Shown: one piece after another, positions 1 to 7,311 of the stretch | Layout: every line of letters starts with the position of its first letter | Position numbering within the stretch: position 1 is the stretch's first letter | Source of the DNA: Bacillus sp. HSf4 | Lineage (GTDB): Bacteria > Bacillota > Bacilli > Bacillales > Bacillaceae | Direction of reading: 5' to 3' | Assembly (NCBI RefSeq): GCF_029537375.1 | Contig: NZ_CP120679.1 | Location: 1,104,001 to 1,168,000 of the forward strand | DNA length: 64,000 nucleotides | Translations under genes and position numbers: made by a program | The notes under the pieces: model-generated | The model's database searches: none | What the model was told of the DNA's origin: nothing | The model's input: only the letters and a program-made list of their open reading frames with translations

Positions 1-915
1 GAGGGAATCCAAAAAAGGCTGACATCGGACACGGTCAAAAAAGAGGCGCTCCAATTGGGGAGGCGGCTCTTGTCGCACGCAGGCCAATCGACGCTTACGC
101 TTGGAGAAGCGCTCGAAAAAATCGGAATTGCCGATCCCGCCCAGAAGGCCGACCAATATGTGAACAAATGGACGGATGAAAAGCTGTCTGCCCTTTTGGC
201 GGCGTATGAACATGAACCGCTGAAAGAGCTGATTCCTATAGAAGCACAGGAAAAGCTGAAAGAAAAAATCCCGATGGTGTCCGACTATATTTTGCAGCGG
301 GCTGTCAGCTATTTTGAAAGTGATGAAGGGAAAAGCCGCCTTGGACATATGATTGACGATTTTTTGAAAGAGCGCGGCATGCTCGGGAGCATGGTGCAGA
401 TGTTTTTAGGCAACAGCAGCCTGGTTGACCGCGTTCAGCCGGAGATCATCAAGTTTTTGAAAAACGGTGAAACCGCACGGCTGCTGATGGATTTGCTTGA
501 AAATGAATGGGACAAGCTGAAGGAGTATACTTTTAAAGAAGCGGATGACAAATGGAACCTTCAAACCTTGATCATGAAGATGAAACAAAAGCTGATGAAG
601 CGATTTTCGCTCGCGCCTTTTTTTGAAAGAACGACAGGCTCATACGTCTCCATGATCGAACAGGAGGTTGAAAAACGTCTGCCGGAAGTGACCGACCGCC
701 TTCTTGAAGAAGCAGGGCGCCGCCTGGAAGATATATTGAAAAGGCTCCAGCTTGAAGACATCGTAAAGGAGCAGGTCGACAATTTTCCGGTCGAGCGTCT
801 CGAGGAAATGGTCTTGTCCATCTCGAAACGGGAGTTTAAGATGATCACGTATTTAGGCGGATTGCTTGGCGGAATCATCGGAGCGGTTCAAGCCCTCTTC
901 GTGATCTTCATCTGA
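1..915 (+). CDS. yheB: YheB-like DUF445/UPF0754 membrane protein, 5' end cut off by the window
   Basis: The frame is open from the first base to a TGA at 913-915, so the start lies outside the window. A TTG at 55 is not credible as a start because the coding frame continues upstream. The visible 304 codons are rich in amphipathic helices (many Lys/Glu/Leu heptads) and end in one hydrophobic segment of Gly, Ile, Leu and Phe, which suggests a C-terminal membrane anchor. This matches the C-terminal part of the B. subtilis YheB family (about 377 residues, function unknown). The next gene is yheA, as in B. subtilis, which supports the call. Confidence 0.8.
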   Translation, partial: EGIQKRLTSDTVKKEALQLGRRLLSHAGQSTLTLGEALEKIGIADPAQKADQYVNKWTDEKLSALLAAYEHEPLKELIPIEAQEKLKEKIPMVSDYILQRAVSYFESDEGKSRLGHMIDDFLKERGMLGSMVQMFLGNSSLVDRVQPEIIKFLKNGETARLLMDLLENEWDKLKEYTFKEADDKWNLQTLIMKMKQKLMKRFSLAPFFERTTGSYVSMIEQEVEKRLPEVTDRLLEEAGRRLEDILKRLQLEDIVKEQVDNFPVERLEEMVLSISKREFKMITYLGGLLGGIIGAVQALFVIFI

Positions 916-1016
916 GAAATCGTCTGTATAACTGTGAAAAATACTCCATAGTTTGTTATAGTGGAGTGGTGCCATTTCCATGAGAGGAAATAACGGCAGG
1001 AAAGGAGCGTATGAAC

Positions 1017-1370
1017 ATGACGGTCAACTTGCACGATTCGGCTTATGATTTGGAGAAGGCATTGCGTGAAAGCGATGAATACTCCCGGTTGAAAAGCCTT
1101 TATGATGAGGTGAATGCCGATCAATCTGCCAAAAAGATGTTTGATAACTTTCGTGATATTCAGCTGAAGCTTCAGCAGAAACAGATGAACGGTGAAGACA
1201 TCTCCCAGGAGGAAGTCGAACAGGCGCAAAAATCCGTAGCGCTTGTCCAGCAGCATGAAAAAATTTCTCAGCTGATGGAAGCAGAGCAGCGGATGAGCGT
1301 GCTGATTGCCGAACTGAACAAAATCATCATGAAGCCGCTGGAAGAACTTTACGGAAATCCGGAAAGCTAA
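1017..1370 (+). CDS. yheA: YheA, UPF0342 / YlbF-YmcA-like small helical protein
   Basis: This is a 117-residue, all-helical, charged protein with no membrane segment or signal peptide. It resembles B. subtilis YheA over its whole length, including the C-terminal ELNKIIMKPLEELYG region. The family is related to YlbF and YmcA; the role of YheA itself is not established. The second ATG (1017) is chosen because AAAGGAG at 1001-1007 lies 9 bases from it and only 3 bases from the ATG at 1011; it also gives the family length. A strong terminator follows directly. Confidence 0.88.
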   Translation: MTVNLHDSAYDLEKALRESDEYSRLKSLYDEVNADQSAKKMFDNFRDIQLKLQQKQMNGEDISQEEVEQAQKSVALVQQHEKISQLMEAEQRMSVLIAELNKIIMKPLEELYGNPES

Positions 1371-1372
1371 TA

Positions 1373-1409
1373 AAAAACCCCCTCTTTACATGGAAAAGAG
1401 GGGGTTTTT
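1373..1409 (+). terminator. Rho-independent terminator of yheA
   Basis: A 14-base perfect inverted repeat (AAAAACCCCCTCTT / AAGAGGGGGTTTTT) with a 9-base loop ends in a T run just after the yheA stop codon. Confidence 0.93.
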
Positions 1410-1452
1410 AACTAGGTGAATAAATAACTTTCATAATCATTTAAAAAAAGAC

Positions 1453-1481
1453 TTGTCAATTTGTGAAATTGTTGCGATAAT
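1453..1481 (+). promoter_or_regulatory. Sigma-A-type promoter of an orphan transcript
   Basis: TTGTCA at 1453-1458 and GATAAT at 1476-1481 are separated by exactly 17 bases. The spacer contains TTTGTGAAATT, which resembles the ResD box (TTTGTGAAT) and half of a Rex operator. No convincing coding region follows before a terminator near 1746, so the promoter probably drives a non-coding RNA starting near 1489. Confidence 0.6.
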
Positions 1482-1488
1482 ACTAAAT

Positions 1489-1746
1489 GTAAGTGCTTTC
1501 ATAGTTTGCCGGGATACGATCATGATAAACTGACTTGCGGCAAAATGTTAAGGGGTACAGAGAAAATGAACAGATTTTGTTGAAGGAAAGCACGACAACT
1601 TCCGGTCAAATAAAAGGGGTTCATTATATACAGCGAATTGAATGAAAAGGGGCATTGAATTCGCTGTTTTCGGATATTTTAGGGAGAAATCATGATCGTA
1701 TCCAAAAAGATGCGAAGCAAAAGCCTGTTTTTCACAGGCTTTTTTT
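1489..1746 (+). ncRNA. Candidate structured non-coding RNA between yheA and yhaX
   Basis: The gene-free stretch 1411-1834 contains a promoter (1453-1481) and a clear terminator (AAGCCTGT / ACAGGCTT plus T run, 1721-1746), giving a predicted transcript of about 255 bases. A 15-base perfect inverted repeat joins its ends (1512-1526 with 1689-1703). A second hairpin has arms 1630-1644 and 1653-1667, with one G-G mismatch and an AAAAGGGG loop. Two competing pairings also exist: 1493-1500 with 1586-1593, and 1505-1511 with 1538-1544. AGGGG occurs three times. The only ORFs are 12-17 codons without well-spaced ribosome sites. It could instead be a long yhaX leader with an attenuator. I cannot assign it to a known RNA family. 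Confidence 0.55.
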
Positions 1747-1834
1747 ATTTGAACAAAAGAGCTCTGTTCTAAAGAGGCGGATCAGGACATATTCTCTGTA
1801 ATAGATTCAGTCATCAAAGAAGGGGGACCTCCAA

Positions 1835-2698
1835 GTGTCAAAACAAATGCTTGCGCTCAATATAGACGGAACGCTGCTTCGGACAAACGGACGGCTTCAT
1901 CCCGCAACGAAGGAAGCGATAGAATATGCAAAGAAAAAAGATGTATATGTTACGCTTGTCACAAACAGGCATTTTCGCTCGGCGCAAAAAATCGCCAAAT
2001 CGCTTAAACTCAATGCAAAACTGATTACCCACAGCGGGGCCATTATTGCCGACAATATCGATGAACCATTGTTGGAAAAAAGGATTTCCGAAGAAAAAAC
2101 GTTCAACCTTGTTCAAATATTGGAGAGCTATGATTGCAATATACGAATCCTCCATGAAAAATATTCAATCGGCAACCGCAAAAAAACAAACTCCAATCTG
2201 CTTGGCAAAACGATGATCCATCCGTCTGATCCGATCTTTTATCCCGTGCAGTTCGTTGATTCCTTAAGCGATATGCTGATGGATGAACCGGTCAGTGCGC
2301 CGGTTATTGAAGTTTATTGTACAAAAGAGCAGCAAGAGGATATCAAAGAAACGATCAAAGGCGCTTTTCCTTCGGTCGATATCATCGAGGCTGGAGAAAA
2401 AATGCTGATCGTCCACAAAGGCGTTTCAAAAGAATCGGGCTTGACCATGCTTGCCGCAGATCTTGGCTTCAATATGGACGATGTCGTCGCGATCGGCCAT
2501 GACATCGATGATCTGCCGATGATTGAGCTTGCGGGACTCGGTGTGGCAATGGGCAATGCCGTCCAGGAAGTCAAGCAAAAAGCCGATTGGGTGACGCGAT
2601 CCAATGATGAGCAGGGCGTCGCCTATATGATTAAAGAATATTTCAGAATGCAGCAGAGCAAAGGCTTTCTTAAAAAATTCCATATTAGAAAAGTATAA
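1835..2698 (+). CDS. yhaX: YhaX, Cof-like HAD-IIB family protein with degenerate catalytic motifs
   Basis: This 287-residue protein has the fold and length of Cof-type HAD phosphatases (sugar-phosphate or flavin-phosphate hydrolases) and resembles B. subtilis YhaX. Motif I should read DxDGT but reads ALNIDGTLL, so the nucleophile Asp is Asn. Motif IV should start GDxxND but reads AIGHDIDDLPM, so the first Asp is His. Motif II (VTNR) is present. Loss of the nucleophile makes ordinary phosphatase activity doubtful. The GTG start follows AAGGGGG. I recall yhaX as a sporulation (sigma-E) gene in B. subtilis; CATATTCT upstream is compatible with a sigma-E -10 element but the -35 is weak. Confidence 0.85.
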   Translation: MSKQMLALNIDGTLLRTNGRLHPATKEAIEYAKKKDVYVTLVTNRHFRSAQKIAKSLKLNAKLITHSGAIIADNIDEPLLEKRISEEKTFNLVQILESYDCNIRILHEKYSIGNRKKTNSNLLGKTMIHPSDPIFYPVQFVDSLSDMLMDEPVSAPVIEVYCTKEQQEDIKETIKGAFPSVDIIEAGEKMLIVHKGVSKESGLTMLAADLGFNMDDVVAIGHDIDDLPMIELAGLGVAMGNAVQEVKQKADWVTRSNDEQGVAYMIKEYFRMQQSKGFLKKFHIRKV

Positions 2699-2707
2699 TC
2701 CGACAAC

Positions 2708-2740
2708 ATCCCCGTTTTCGTTTTGGAAACGGGGATTCGT
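2708..2740 (+). terminator. Hairpin after yhaX, probable terminator
   Basis: ATCCCCGTTT (2708-2717) pairs with AAACGGGGAT (2727-2736). The T-rich tail (TCGTTTGTT) is weak, so termination may be partial. Confidence 0.6.
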
Positions 2741-2864
2741 TTGTTACGGGCATAATCCGGAATGTTAAATGCGGGGAGGGGAGGCCTTTTTGCCGGCCCG
2801 GATTGATTTTGCCCGGTTATTTTTGTACACTAAAGAAAGTTTTGAAACGAAAAAGGTGATGAGA

Positions 2865-4382
2865 TTGCGCATTTATATAGAAGGGCTTCAAGATGAAAGA
2901 TTCCAGCGGCCCCTTGAGCACATAGCCAACCTATTTTTTGAAGAGTCCGAGGTTGTTTTCGCTGAAGAAGAAACAGCCGACCTTGCGATTGTCCTCCGCT
3001 ATGAGCGGGACGAGGCATCAGTCAGCGCATCTGGAGCAATCAAAGATACGGACATCAAAGCCGACTGCACGAAATCACTTGCGCCCGGTTTGTCGGAGAA
3101 AGAAGCGTTCAAACAGGTGAAAAACACCGTTTCCTATATTTATTTAACGATGCTGCAAAAGCATACGGGGATCGTGCAGAAGTGGGGCATCTTGACAGGC
3201 GTCCGTCCGACAAAGCTGCTTCACAAAAAACTGCAGAGCGGCTTGTCAAAAGAGCAGGCTCATGCCGAATTAAAAAGAGATTACTTAATTCATGAAGAAA
3301 AGATCGAACTGATGCAAAACATCATCGACCGGCAGCTGAAAGCTGTTCCTGATTTATACGAATTGGACAGGGAAGTCTCGATTTATATCGGCATCCCGTT
3401 CTGTCCGACAAAATGCGCCTACTGTACGTTTCCAGCTTACGCCATCAGGGGGCAGGCCGGACGGGTCGGTTCATTTTTGTGGGGTCTGCACTATGAAATG
3501 CAGAAAATCGGCGAATGGCTCAAAACCCATCATGTGAAAATTACGACCGTTTATTTCGGCGGGGGCACACCGACAAGCATTTCCGCGGAAGAAATGGATC
3601 TTTTGTATGAAGAAATGTACCGCTCCTTTCCCGATGTGGAAAATATCCGTGAAATTACGGTTGAAGCGGGCCGCCCTGACACCATCACAGAGGAAAAGCT
3701 CGCCGTTTTAAACAAATGGAACATCGACCGCATCAGCATCAACCCGCAATCGTACGAAAATGAGACACTGAAGGCGATCGGACGCCATCATACGGTTGAA
3801 GAGACGATTGAAAAATATCATTTGTCACGAAAGCACGGCATGTCGAACATCAATATGGATTTAATCATCGGCCTTCCGGGCGAAGGCGTCAAAGAATTCC
3901 AAAACTCCCTTCGCGAAACGGAAGCATTAATGCCGGAGTCACTGACAGTCCATACATTGTCATTTAAACGGGCATCTGAAATGACGAGAAACAAGCACAA
4001 ATACAAAGTGGCCGACCGCGGGGAAATCGTCAAGATGATGGATGATGCAGTGTCCTGGACAAAACAGCACGGCTATCATCCCTACTATTTGTACAGGCAA
4101 AAAAACATCCTCGGCAATCTTGAAAATATCGGTTACTCTTTGCCGGGACAGGAAAGCATCTACAACATTATGATCATGGAAGAAAAGCAGACGATCATCG
4201 GCATCGGCTGCGGAGCGGCAAGTAAATTTGTCGATCCGAAAACAGGAAAAATCACGCATTTCGCCAATCCGAAGGATCCCAAAACATATAACGACAGGTT
4301 TGAACACTACACAGAGGAAAAACTTCGCTACCTGTCTGAGCTTTATGAACAGGACGCCAAAAGCGGGTTTCATAGGGCTTAA
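2865..4382 (+). CDS. hemZ: HemZ, coproporphyrinogen dehydrogenase-like radical SAM enzyme
   Basis: This 505-residue protein is very close to B. subtilis HemZ (about 501 residues), a HemN-related radical SAM protein linked to oxygen-independent heme synthesis. The [4Fe-4S] ligands are in CPTKCAYC (Cys180, 184, 187). The family motif YFGGGTPTS, and later VEAGRPDT and INMDLIIGLPGEG, are intact. The TTG at 2865 is preferred: AGGTG (2854-2858) is 6 bases before it but abuts the ATG at 2859. The reading frame also stays open further upstream, without a ribosome site. It stands alone between two hairpins. From memory, khtSTU follows hemZ in B. subtilis; those genes are missing here. Confidence 0.92.
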   Translation: MRIYIEGLQDERFQRPLEHIANLFFEESEVVFAEEETADLAIVLRYERDEASVSASGAIKDTDIKADCTKSLAPGLSEKEAFKQVKNTVSYIYLTMLQKHTGIVQKWGILTGVRPTKLLHKKLQSGLSKEQAHAELKRDYLIHEEKIELMQNIIDRQLKAVPDLYELDREVSIYIGIPFCPTKCAYCTFPAYAIRGQAGRVGSFLWGLHYEMQKIGEWLKTHHVKITTVYFGGGTPTSISAEEMDLLYEEMYRSFPDVENIREITVEAGRPDTITEEKLAVLNKWNIDRISINPQSYENETLKAIGRHHTVEETIEKYHLSRKHGMSNINMDLIIGLPGEGVKEFQNSLRETEALMPESLTVHTLSFKRASEMTRNKHKYKVADRGEIVKMMDDAVSWTKQHGYHPYYLYRQKNILGNLENIGYSLPGQESIYNIMIMEEKQTIIGIGCGAASKFVDPKTGKITHFANPKDPKTYNDRFEHYTEEKLRYLSELYEQDAKSGFHRA

Positions 4383-4387
4383 ATCTG

Positions 4388-4416
4388 AACTGCCGGCCTA
4401 ACCGGCAGTTTTTTTG
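4388..4416 (+). terminator. Rho-independent terminator of hemZ
   Basis: AACTGCCGG and CCGGCAGTT form a 9-base stem with a 5-base loop, followed by seven T residues, just after the hemZ stop codon. Confidence 0.93.
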
Positions 4417-4514
4417 TGAAATGAAACTTCAGACTTAAAAAAAGGTTTTGGAGATTAAAAGTGGAATAGTAAAGCTAACGTCTTTTGAAAACGCATTCTC
4501 GGAGGTGCTGAAAG

Positions 4515-5282
4515 TTGGAGTATATCAAATGGAAAGACAGGGGCGAGATGTTTGAGATTGTCCTGAATCGACCAGAGGCGTATAATGCCTTACATGTCCA
4601 AATGCTTGAAGAGCTGAAAGAGGCATTGACCCTTGCTTCGGAAAGTGAAGCGATGCTTTTGCTTCTGAAAGGCAGCGGAAAGGGATTTTCAGCGGGAGGC
4701 GACATCAACATGATGCTGTCCACCGATGAAAAACTGTCAGAACTTGTGATTGATACGCTTTCCGATATTGCAATGATGATCTACAGCATGCCGAAGATTA
4801 CGGTCGCGGCCGTCCACGGTGCGGCGACGGGGCTGGGGTTGAGCCTTGCACTCAGCTGTGACCATGTGCTTGCCGACAAAGGAGCAAAGCTGGCGATGAA
4901 CTTTATCGGCATCGGTCTTGTCCCTGATGGCGGCGGGCATTTTTTTCTGGAACGGCGAATTGGTGAACGCGCCGCCAAAGAACTGATTTGGAGCGGCAAA
5001 AAGCTGACGGCTGATGAAGCGAGGAGGCTTCAGCTGGTTGATGCGGTATTTGACGGGGATCTCGACCGCCATGTTGGGGCGCATCTCGAAAAACTGCTCG
5101 AATCGCCGCTTTCGGCCATGATTGAGACGAAAAAAATTTATCAGACTTTGAATGCCGGCCGTCTTCGCACAACGCTTGATCTTGAAAAAGTGTCCCAGAT
5201 CAAAATGAGAAGGACAAGCGATCATCAAGAAGGAATCAGGGCGTTTCTGGAAAAGCGGCAACCCCGGTTTAATCGCCAATGA
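4515..5282 (+). CDS. yhaR: YhaR, enoyl-CoA hydratase/isomerase (crotonase) family protein
   Basis: This 255-residue crotonase-fold protein has the oxyanion-hole and CoA-binding motif GFSAGGD at residues 57-63 and a second conserved block GIGLVPDGGG at 133-141. At the second catalytic position it carries Asp138, the PaaG-like arrangement of acyl-CoA isomerases, rather than the Glu of classical hydratases; isomerase activity is therefore a fair guess. The TTG start lies 7 bases after GGAGGTG. The substrate is unknown. The gene is in the B. subtilis yhaR position. Confidence 0.85.
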   Translation: MEYIKWKDRGEMFEIVLNRPEAYNALHVQMLEELKEALTLASESEAMLLLLKGSGKGFSAGGDINMMLSTDEKLSELVIDTLSDIAMMIYSMPKITVAAVHGAATGLGLSLALSCDHVLADKGAKLAMNFIGIGLVPDGGGHFFLERRIGERAAKELIWSGKKLTADEARRLQLVDAVFDGDLDRHVGAHLEKLLESPLSAMIETKKIYQTLNAGRLRTTLDLEKVSQIKMRRTSDHQEGIRAFLEKRQPRFNRQ

Positions 5283-5331
5283 CTAAAGGCACGAATGGGA
5301 TGGCGGTCATGGGAATGAGGTTTGAAACGAT

Positions 5332-5360
5332 TTGTAAAAAAATTTAAACTTTTATAAAAT
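5332..5360 (+). promoter_or_regulatory. Sigma-A-like promoter of the rap-phr pair
   Basis: TTGTAA (5332-5337) and TAAAAT (5355-5360) are spaced by 17 bases, about 45 bases before the rap start. No ComA box (TTGCGGNNNNCCGCAA) is visible upstream. Confidence 0.5.
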
Positions 5361-5404
5361 GATTCATAAGACACAGGTTGTTGGAGCCGAGGGGGCGGAG
5401 AAAA

Positions 5405-6523
5405 TTGAGACAAAAGATTCCATCTGAATTCGTTGCTGCAAAGCTGAATGACTGGTACAACGCCATTCGGAAAAATCAGGTCGCCGCCAGTGAATCATTA
5501 AAAGCCGAAATTTTAAACGACTTTCAAGACATGGAAGAAAATCAGGATGTCCTGCTTTATTATTCGCTGCTAGAATTCAGGCATAAGCTGATGCTCAGCT
5601 ATTTGAAACCAGAAAAAACAGAAAATATTGAAAAAAACCTTCGGGATTTGGAAGAAAAAGAAGACCAAATGACGGGGTTATTAAACTATTACTATTGGTT
5701 TTTTAAAGGAATGTACGAATTTAAGCAAAAGCAGTTCGTCAAAGCGATCGACTGTTATAAAATGGCTGAACAAAAAGTGAGCGTATTGGCAGACGAGGTT
5801 GAAAAGGCAGAGTTTTATTATAAGCTTGCGGAAATTTATTATTATATCAACCAGCGGTACCTTTCGATCAACTATGCGGAGCTGGCTTCCGAGATTTTTA
5901 ACAAATACGAAACACTGAAAGAAAAAAAGATTTTTTGCGATTTTATCATTGCCGGCAATTGGGTTGAATCGATGAAATATGGTGATGCGCTGACAAGTCT
6001 GTCCAATGCTTTAGAAGATGCGAAAAAAATCGAAAACAGCCATTTGACGGCATCCGCACATTTCAATTTGGGGAATTGCTACTTTTATCAAGGATTATAC
6101 CGCGAAGCTTCCGACCACATGGAGAGCGCTCTTTCCATTTTCAAACAGGAAAGTTCATCATATATTCCAAAGGTTCTCTACAATTTGATGTACGTCCATC
6201 TGAAACAGGCCAATTTTGCTGTAGCTGCCGAATGTTACGAAAAAGGCATCAAAAGTGCGGCATCTCTCGGCGATGAAGAACATGCGGCAAAGCTGAATAT
6301 TCTGCGGGGACTGTATTTAGACGGAGGGGACCAAATCGCTGTGGAACGCGGATTTGATTATTTGGAGTCGAAACATATGTATTCTGTTGTCGAAGAACTG
6401 GCATTAGACGCGGCTCAATATTATAATAAAGTTGAGCGGCTGAAAGATTCCATTTTTTATTATGAAAAGGGCGCTCAGGCAAGACGAAAAATTCAAAGGG
6501 GAGATGCGTTGTATGAAAGTTAA
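5405..6523 (+). CDS. Rap-family response regulator aspartate phosphatase (TPR protein)
   Basis: This 372-residue protein resembles B. subtilis RapA and its relatives along the whole length. It has the N-terminal three-helix bundle (segments LLYYSLLEFRH and YYYWFFKGMYEF), then successive TPR units (for example AHFNLGNCYFYQGLYREA), and the typical ending IQRGDALYE. Rap proteins dephosphorylate Spo0F or block DNA binding by ComA or DegU, and are inhibited by an imported Phr peptide. The TTG at 5405 fits the Rap N-terminus (MRQKIPSE) and follows a G-rich ribosome site. The target cannot be told from sequence. The stop overlaps the phr start. I do not recall a rap gene here in B. subtilis, so it is probably an insertion. 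Confidence 0.93.
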   Translation: MRQKIPSEFVAAKLNDWYNAIRKNQVAASESLKAEILNDFQDMEENQDVLLYYSLLEFRHKLMLSYLKPEKTENIEKNLRDLEEKEDQMTGLLNYYYWFFKGMYEFKQKQFVKAIDCYKMAEQKVSVLADEVEKAEFYYKLAEIYYYINQRYLSINYAELASEIFNKYETLKEKKIFCDFIIAGNWVESMKYGDALTSLSNALEDAKKIENSHLTASAHFNLGNCYFYQGLYREASDHMESALSIFKQESSSYIPKVLYNLMYVHLKQANFAVAAECYEKGIKSAASLGDEEHAAKLNILRGLYLDGGDQIAVERGFDYLESKHMYSVVEELALDAAQYYNKVERLKDSIFYYEKGAQARRKIQRGDALYES

Positions 6524-6653
6524 GCTGCTGGTTGTCGCGTTGTCGTTGGCTTGTGTGTTGACGTCTGCGAGCTTTTTGTCGGAAAGCGGAAAAGCCCCTT
6601 CGCTGTATGCGGACAAAATGATCACGACTTCGGACGGGAATACAACGGCATAG
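6513..6653 (+). CDS. Phr precursor peptide paired with the upstream Rap
   Basis: This 46-residue peptide has a basic start (MKVK), a hydrophobic signal-peptide core (LLVVALSLACVLTSA) and a small, polar tail containing YADKMITTSDGNTTA. It overlaps the end of rap by 11 bases, the usual Rap-Phr arrangement. The ATG at 6513 is chosen because AAAGGGGAG ends 9 bases before it. Mature Phr signals are five or six residues long, often with Arg/Lys at position 2; DKMIT fits this and resembles the B. subtilis PhrG signal (EKMIG), while the extreme C-terminus does not. The mature peptide is inferred. Confidence 0.85.
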   Translation: MKVKLLVVALSLACVLTSASFLSESGKAPSLYADKMITTSDGNTTA

Positions 6654-6670
6654 GAGGCGCACTTTAGTTT

Positions 6671-6940
6671 ATGGAGGATTTAGGAAGCCCGGCGGCAAAA
6701 GAGTGGAAATCGTTTTGGTCAGTTTCTTTGTTTTTGGTGCTGGGCGCGGCTGGAACTGCTGTCTTCAATCCGGTCTTTCAGTTGGAAGACATGCCGTTTC
6801 GCATTTTCGACGTTTTCATCATCTCTGTGCTGATCGCAAACGGTCTCTATTTTTGGCAGAGACATAAAGGCATTGCATTTGTGTCGTTTTTGCTCGGATT
6901 GCTTAACCTCGGCTTGTTGGCCGCGTTGATTCTCGGGTAA
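6671..6940 (+). CDS. Small membrane protein of unknown function
   Basis: This 89-residue protein has three predicted membrane-spanning segments: about residues 16-34 (after SFWSV), 45-60 (FDVFIISVLIANGLYF) and 66-88. There is no signal cleavage site and no recognised family. AGGAGG at 6652-6657 is 13 bases from the ATG, and a stop codon just upstream in frame rules out an earlier start. It lies 17 bases after phr and may be co-transcribed with the rap-phr pair. Its role is unknown. Confidence 0.7.
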   Translation: MEDLGSPAAKEWKSFWSVSLFLVLGAAGTAVFNPVFQLEDMPFRIFDVFIISVLIANGLYFWQRHKGIAFVSFLLGLLNLGLLAALILG

Positions 6941-7007
6941 ACAAGCAGTCAAAGGACGGGCGGCGGAACACCGGTGTCTGCTTCAAAGCGCCGCCTCGCG
7001 ATTTCTT

Positions 7008-7193
7008 TTATCTTTGGAACACGATCATTTTACCGGACGAATGAACTACACGGTGGGTATGGTCCGAGAATTGTTTTTCCTTCAACAGCTTTTTTCCTTT
7101 TTCTTTTGCTTCTTCCTCATTCATCGCTTCAAACCGTTCATTCAGCAAGGTTTCCCCCGAAGGATCGAAAACGGTTACATAATATGTTTCCAT
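7008..7193 (-). CDS. yhzD: YhzD-like small protein
   Basis: This 61-residue soluble protein has the opening VTVFDPSGETLLNERFEA, a charged helix, and an ending with HRVV and KMIVFQR. It matches the YhzD family of Bacillus (function unknown). A clear AAAGGAG lies 7 bases upstream of its ATG. It is the only minus-strand gene in this neighbourhood, between the rap-phr region and yhaQ. A GC-rich inverted repeat at 6959-6965/6989-6995 sits beyond its 3' end, without a T run. Confidence 0.75.
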   Translation of the reverse strand: METYYVTVFDPSGETLLNERFEAMNEEEAKEKGKKLLKEKQFSDHTHRVVHSSGKMIVFQR

Positions 7194-7311
7194 TTATATT
7201 CTCCTTTCACAAATAAAGATCTGTTTGTTTAAATTTATATAAAAATCAAAAAAATCCTTTTTAAATTTGTATGACTAACGTATGATTGTAAATTGGAAGG
7301 AGGAGTTTTTG

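Noticed and set aside
1642..1695. A 17-codon frame inside the candidate RNA
   Set aside because: No ribosome site at proper distance, and the sequence is better explained as the hairpin with the AAAAGGGG loop.
1453..1700. A minus-strand RsaE/RoxS-like RNA over the same gap
   Set aside because: The complement has three CCCCTT motifs and a possible promoter, but no terminator on that strand; the plus-strand promoter and terminator fit better.
4737..5279. A 180-codon minus-strand frame inside yhaR
   Set aside because: It is a mirror frame of a well-conserved crotonase gene, with no ribosome site or recognisable product.
6959..6995. GC-rich inverted repeat as terminator of the small membrane gene or yhzD
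   Set aside because: The 7-base arms are separated by 23 bases and no T run follows on either strand.
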